Positions 23,160 to 26,031 of a stretch of 26,031 bases of DNA are shown one piece after another. The DNA is taken from NCBI GenBank assembly GCA_036758285.1, contig DAIOWV010000044.1, positions 1 through 26,031 of the forward strand. Reading direction: 5' to 3'. Both the position numbers and the translations under genes were made by a program. This DNA comes from Taishania sp036758285. Its GTDB lineage: Bacteria; Bacteroidota; Bacteroidia; Flavobacteriales_D; Crocinitomicaceae. The notes beneath the pieces are model-generated. The model saw nothing but the letters and a program-made list of their open reading frames with translations. It had not been told where the DNA came from and ran no database searches. Position 1 is the first letter of the stretch; every line of letters starts with the position of its first letter.

Positions 23160-23825
23160 TTACAATTTAATTAAATCTTGATGTAATTCAACCATCGATT
23201 GATAGTGATAATCTGCTATAATTAACTTTGGTTCAAGATTATGTGTAACCTCTGGAATACAAATCACAGTCATTTTAGCTGCTTTTCCTGCAATAATTCC
23301 ATTCAAAGAATCTTCAATAACTAAGCATTTTGTTGGAAGAACCCCTAAGTTTTCTGCTACTGTTAAATAAACTGCTGGGTGAGGTTTTCCATATTGTTCA
23401 TGTTCAGCTGAATGTACGAAATGGAATGCATCCTCAATTTTAAGTGTTCTCAAAACTGCTGCAACTAAAACTGTATAAGAAGAAGTCGCCAGTCCTATTT
23501 TAACTCCCAATTTTTTAAGAACTTGAAGCGTATCTACAACTCCTGGTAAAGGTTTTCCATTTTCTTCAATTAATGATACCATTCTTTGAATGATACGATT
23601 TTCAACTTCTTTTTCAGAAACACCATTCCAACCTATGTGATTAAACCAATAAGTTATTACCTCATCAATTCTCAGTCCAACTGTTTTTTGAAAGTCATTT
23701 TTTGTTAGATTACAACCTATTTCGTTGAATGTTTGTTCCATTGCTATTTTCCATAATGGTTCAGAGTCTATTAATACTCCATCCATATCAAAAATTACGG
23801 CTTCATACTTTTGAAAATCTATCAT
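23160..23825 (-). CDS. hxpB: HAD-superfamily sugar-phosphate phosphatase, hexitol phosphatase B (YniC) type
   Basis: Cytoplasmic phosphatase of 221 residues acting on small phosphorylated sugars or sugar alcohols. It has the HAD motifs in order: I, VIFDMDGVLIDSE (nucleophile Asp13, acid Asp15); II, ATSSY; III, the lysine of YGKPHPAVYL; IV, VIEDSLNG. The cap lies between I and II. The stretch GLRIDEVITYWF, WNGVSEKEVENRIIQRMVSLIEE and LPGV closely parallels E. coli YniC/HxpB, which removes phosphate from 2-deoxyglucose-6-phosphate and hexitol phosphates. That parallel, from memory, is the reason for the symbol; a beta-phosphoglucomutase or another HAD phosphatase remains possible. It has a well-formed promoter and precedes ahcY without evident functional link. 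Confidence 0.8.
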   Translation of the reverse strand: MIDFQKYEAVIFDMDGVLIDSEPLWKIAMEQTFNEIGCNLTKNDFQKTVGLRIDEVITYWFNHIGWNGVSEKEVENRIIQRMVSLIEENGKPLPGVVDTLQVLKKLGVKIGLATSSYTVLVAAVLRTLKIEDAFHFVHSAEHEQYGKPHPAVYLTVAENLGVLPTKCLVIEDSLNGIIAGKAAKMTVICIPEVTHNLEPKLIIADYHYQSMVELHQDLIKL

Positions 23826-23843
23826 TTACTTTGTCTTTTAACA

Positions 23844-23874
23844 CAAAATTACATATCTAAACCATTCTAACAAA
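23844..23874 (-). promoter_or_regulatory. hxpB promoter, TTTG-N19-TAATTTTG
   Basis: On the minus strand TTTG (23874-23871), a 19-nt spacer and TAATTTTG (23851-23844) match both promoter elements, 18 nt before the start codon at 23825. Confidence 0.72.
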
Positions 23875-23875
23875 C

Positions 23876-23895
23876 ATATGACAATATTGTTATAT
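23876..23895. promoter_or_regulatory. 20-bp near-palindrome upstream of the hxpB -33 element
   Basis: ATATGACAATATTGTTATAT is an inverted repeat with a single mismatched pair and a perfect 10-bp core ACAATATTGT. It abuts the hxpB -33 element in the 179-bp gap between two divergent genes, a usual place for an operator. AT-rich chance palindromes are common, so support is modest. Confidence 0.4.
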
Positions 23896-23955
23896 AGTGA
23901 CTACACAGATAATAACTTAAAAAAATAAATGAATTTTAACATTTCATTAAGTTTG

Positions 23956-23985
23956 TTTGGCACTATTTTTATTCCTGCTAATTTG
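23956..23985 (+). promoter_or_regulatory. Promoter-like elements of the DUF4476 gene
   Basis: TTTG (23956-23959) is followed after 19 nt by TAATTTG (23979-23985), one base shorter than the -7 consensus, 19 nt before the ATG at 24005. Confidence 0.4.
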
Positions 23986-24004
23986 AACATAAAAAAATAA
24001 CGTC

Positions 24005-24703
24005 ATGAAAACAATTATTACCATTGCAGCAGTACTTTTCGTACAATTAATTGGATACACATCTGAATTATTCATTCGTGTAAACACAGTAGGAAGTTAT
24101 TTCGTGTCAATTAGTGATCAAACTCATTACAATGGAAACAATATATTTAAATTCTCAAATCTTCCAGATGGTGTTTTAACCCTTCAAGTTGTTAATAGAT
24201 TAAACAACACTATTCTATACAATGGAACTATTTCTTTAAGAAATAATGAGCGAACAATTGCACAAATTGATGCTTTTGGTCAATTAACTGTTCTTCAAAA
24301 AATTCAAATTCAAGAAGTTAATTGGTACACTGTAATTTCTAATGAAAATGTTTACAGCGATCCAAATTTTGGAAATACACCAGGCAATCAACCATATCCT
24401 TCAAATGGTCAGTTTTTAAATGTTGTAAACACAACAAACTTTAATAAATTCATTACAACCTTAAAAAATGAATCGATGGATAACAATCGACTTAAAATGG
24501 CTAAAGTTTTTGCGTCAAACAATGCTCTTACTTCTGATCAAGTTGCTAAAATTTGTAAAGAACTCTCATTTGACAACAATCGTTTAGAATTCGCAAAACA
24601 TGCCTATTCAAATTGTTATGACAAAAGCAATTATTACTTATTACGAGATAGTTTCGGTTTTTCTTCAAATTATAATAGTCTTTTGGACTATATCGGAAAT
24701 TAA
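24005..24703 (+). CDS. Secreted DUF4476 protein
   Basis: Exported protein of 232 residues with unknown function. The signal peptide is about residues 1-20 (KTIITIAAVLFVQLIGYTS). Residues 22-100 form a small beta domain (LFIRVNTVGSYFVSISDQ, FKFSNLPDGVLTLQVVNR) that looks like a PEGA-like or fibre-type fold. After a Pro/Asn-rich linker, residues about 140-228 match the DUF4476 pattern known mainly from Bacteroidota: two similar halves SMDNNRLKMAKVFASNNALT and SFDNNRLEFAKHAYSNCYDK, then NYYLLRDSFGF. The internal half-repeat is visible directly. It is transcribed alone and is divergent from hxpB. No sorting domain is present, so it probably stays in the periplasm or envelope. The domain call is from memory of the family. 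Confidence 0.8.
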   Translation: MKTIITIAAVLFVQLIGYTSELFIRVNTVGSYFVSISDQTHYNGNNIFKFSNLPDGVLTLQVVNRLNNTILYNGTISLRNNERTIAQIDAFGQLTVLQKIQIQEVNWYTVISNENVYSDPNFGNTPGNQPYPSNGQFLNVVNTTNFNKFITTLKNESMDNNRLKMAKVFASNNALTSDQVAKICKELSFDNNRLEFAKHAYSNCYDKSNYYLLRDSFGFSSNYNSLLDYIGN

Positions 24704-24720
24704 TAATCCTTACCTAAAAA

Positions 24721-24747
24721 AGAAGCTGCCCAATAAAGGCAGCTTCT
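24721..24747. terminator. Shared terminator between the DUF4476 gene and the convergent gene
   Basis: AGAAGCTGCC (24721-24730) pairs perfectly with GGCAGCTTCT (24738-24747), loop CAATAAA. On the minus strand it is followed by a T-run (24720-24716), so it mainly serves the gene ending at 24770; the plus strand lacks a good T-run. Confidence 0.8.
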
Positions 24748-24769
24748 AAACATAAAATATATTAGTTTT

Positions 24770-25729
24770 TTATTTCATAGATTGAATGTAATCCCACTTT
24801 TCTTGAGTAGAAGTTTTTGTTTTAATTTCTTTGTTTAAGGTTTTTAAACGACTTTTATCCTTTCTAATCACATCATTCATAAGTATGTAATCTTTTTCTA
24901 AAAGTTCAACCATAGAAATAAACTTATCTGCATTATCAGCAGAATTGAATTGTTGAGTTTCTTGTACCCTTGAATCCCAAACTTCTTGAAATGCATTAGC
25001 TAATGCACCATACATTGGAGTAGCAACAACTGGCGCAAGAGTTTCGTTGATTTTTTCGATGACATCACGTTTAAATCTATACTGTAAGTTGTCAACTGAT
25101 CTTTGTGCACTTGCAAATTGATTTGCTTTTGCTTGCTCATTATAAGCATTTATCTGAGCAGGATTGTAGATTGTATTAATTTCAATTAATCCCAAAAGCT
25201 CACCTTCAGAATATTTGTTTCTAAATTGGAATTTGTCATTTTCATCAAAATAACCTTCTTCACCAACGATGTAATTTCCATAAACAGCAACTTGACGAAC
25301 AATTGGTTTTGGACCTTCATATTCAATTATATCTTTCGCTAATACTCTAAAATCTGTTTCTTTAAATTTTTTATTATCATACGCATAAATTGGAACGATA
25401 CCTTTTCCTCCATATTTTTTTGTATTCAAAACAGATTCAAATTCATGAATATATTTATATGTAATCGATTTGTCTCGAATGTAACCAATTGTAACTACAT
25501 CATATTTATATGCTTTTCTGAATGCAGCAATATCTAAATCTAAAACAATGTTTTGTTCAACTGTTCCTGTTGGACTGATTTTTATATCTACTTTATCACC
25601 TGTTTTTAACAACGTTTTGGTTCCATCAGCAACATTTACTTTTGAGAATTTAAATTGCGCATTTGCAACCTGGGAAAATAAAACAATAGCTCCGGCCATT
25701 GCTAAATTAAGTAAGCTTGTTTTGTTCAT
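24770..25729 (-). CDS. Secreted protein of unknown function
   Basis: I do not recognise this 319-residue protein. It begins with a clear signal peptide (NKTSLLNLAMAGAIVLFSQ, cleavage near NAQ, residue 25). Residues about 26-190 look mixed beta with many charged residues (VDIKISPTGTVEQNIVLDLD, YIRDKSITYKYIHEF). Residues about 195-319 look mainly alpha-helical and highly charged (NEQAKANQFASAQRSVDNL, FISMVELLEKDYILMNDVI, KSRLKTLNKEIKTK), possibly with coiled-coil character. There is no lipobox, no membrane segment after the signal and no T9SS sorting domain, so a soluble periplasmic location is likely. A strong terminator follows. No catalytic motif is visible. Whether it is related in function to its neighbours cannot be told. 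Confidence 0.75.
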   Translation of the reverse strand: MNKTSLLNLAMAGAIVLFSQVANAQFKFSKVNVADGTKTLLKTGDKVDIKISPTGTVEQNIVLDLDIAAFRKAYKYDVVTIGYIRDKSITYKYIHEFESVLNTKKYGGKGIVPIYAYDNKKFKETDFRVLAKDIIEYEGPKPIVRQVAVYGNYIVGEEGYFDENDKFQFRNKYSEGELLGLIEINTIYNPAQINAYNEQAKANQFASAQRSVDNLQYRFKRDVIEKINETLAPVVATPMYGALANAFQEVWDSRVQETQQFNSADNADKFISMVELLEKDYILMNDVIRKDKSRLKTLNKEIKTKTSTQEKWDYIQSMK

Positions 25730-25795
25730 TTTTAAATTAATAAAATTTTACTTTTTAATACTTCATTTCAAGTAATAGAAGCAAGTTATTCTAGT

Positions 25796-26031
25796 TTATT
25801 TTGTTATTACAACTTTGTAATTATTTTGATTGATACTTACAATATATACTCCATTTGGATATTCATTCAAATCAATTTTTTCTTCCTTTTCAAATTGAAT
25901 TGACTTATAAACCAATTGTCCAAGAGGGGAATAAATTTCAACTGCTCTATCTTTCAAATTTTGAGAAATCGAAACAGTAAATAATCCGTTATTTGGATCT
26001 TTTTCATGGGTTTGCCTCCAAAATATATCAA
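25796..26031 (-). CDS. C-terminal part of a T9SS cargo protein (runs off the window)
   Basis: The minus strand is open from the right edge to a TAA at 25798-25796, giving 78 codons. The translation includes DPNNGLFTVSISQNL, AVEIYSPLGQLVYKS, IDLNEYPNGVYIVSI and ends NNYKVVITK, the pattern of a type A T9SS sorting domain (PNxGxF, then YxxxGQ, LxxxPxGxYIV). The usual YPNP opening is replaced by KDPNNG. The start and the functional domains lie beyond the window, so only the export route is inferable. Confidence 0.8.
   Translation of the reverse strand, partial: DIFWRQTHEKDPNNGLFTVSISQNLKDRAVEIYSPLGQLVYKSIQFEKEEKIDLNEYPNGVYIVSINQNNYKVVITK

Noticed and set aside
23083..23160. SAH or SAM riboswitch in front of ahcY
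   Set aside because: The leader after the -7 boxes is only about 30 nt, A/T-rich, and shows no conserved pseudoknot or GC-rich stems.

Overview
The window looks like a chromosomal segment from a low-GC member of the Bacteroidota, most likely order Flavobacteriales. Three things point there: several secreted proteins end in type IX secretion (T9SS) sorting domains; promoters match the Bacteroidota pattern TTG-N18..21-TAnnTTTG; and start codons are almost never preceded by a Shine-Dalgarno (SD) sequence. A family close to Crocinitomicaceae is a guess. There is no rRNA, tRNA, CRISPR array, transposase or prophage gene. This is a mostly housekeeping region with secreted-protein genes inserted in it.

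Layout. 1-279: no gene, inverted repeats and a terminator. 280-2478 (-): membrane-anchored parvulin-type foldase (SurA/PpiD-like). 2664-7575 (+): a Sua5/YrdC-type tRNA threonylcarbamoyladenosine enzyme, GMP synthase guaA, a LysM plus periplasmic-binding-protein-fold gene broken by a one-base frameshift, and hemF overlapping its end. 7623-9865 (-): a LuxR-family response regulator downstream of an APC amino-acid permease. 10106-15690 (+): a large T9SS cargo protein with PKD and about 79-residue repeats, a TonB-dependent receptor and a bile acid:sodium symporter family transporter. 15725-18921 (-): apt, an acyl-CoA dehydrogenase, rpsU (bS21), a xerC-type recombinase and the short ribosome hibernation factor hpf. 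19100-21564: two convergent T9SS cargo genes (an M43-like metalloprotease and a PKD protein) sharing a 13-bp bidirectional terminator. 21769-23825 (-): hxpB-like sugar-phosphate phosphatase and ahcY. 24005-24703 (+): DUF4476 secreted protein. 24770-25729 (-): unrecognised secreted protein. 25796-26031 (-): 3' end of another T9SS cargo gene running off the window.

Functional threads. guaA and apt serve purine synthesis and salvage, and ahcY removes S-adenosylhomocysteine, releasing adenosine. rpsU, hpf and the Sua5-type protein concern the ribosome and decoding. The T9SS cargo proteins, TonB receptor, parvulin foldase and LysM protein are all envelope or secretion functions.

Most interesting point. 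The start of xerC, directly after rpsU, carries the only strong SD-like sequence I found at a start codon in the window (AAAAGGAG, 6 nt before ATG). The same bases form the 5' arm of an 8-bp hairpin whose loop holds the ATG and whose 3' arm is followed by a T-run, so it looks like both a terminator and a sequestered ribosome binding site. In Bacteroidota, bS21, the product of the preceding gene, is known to help block SD recognition. This suggests a possible bS21-sensitive switch on xerC-hpf, while rpsU here shows no extended SD of its own. Other points are the frameshift near 5883, a 17-bp palindrome in the luxR promoter whose core recurs before the TonB receptor gene, and a 20-bp near-palindrome beside the hxpB promoter.
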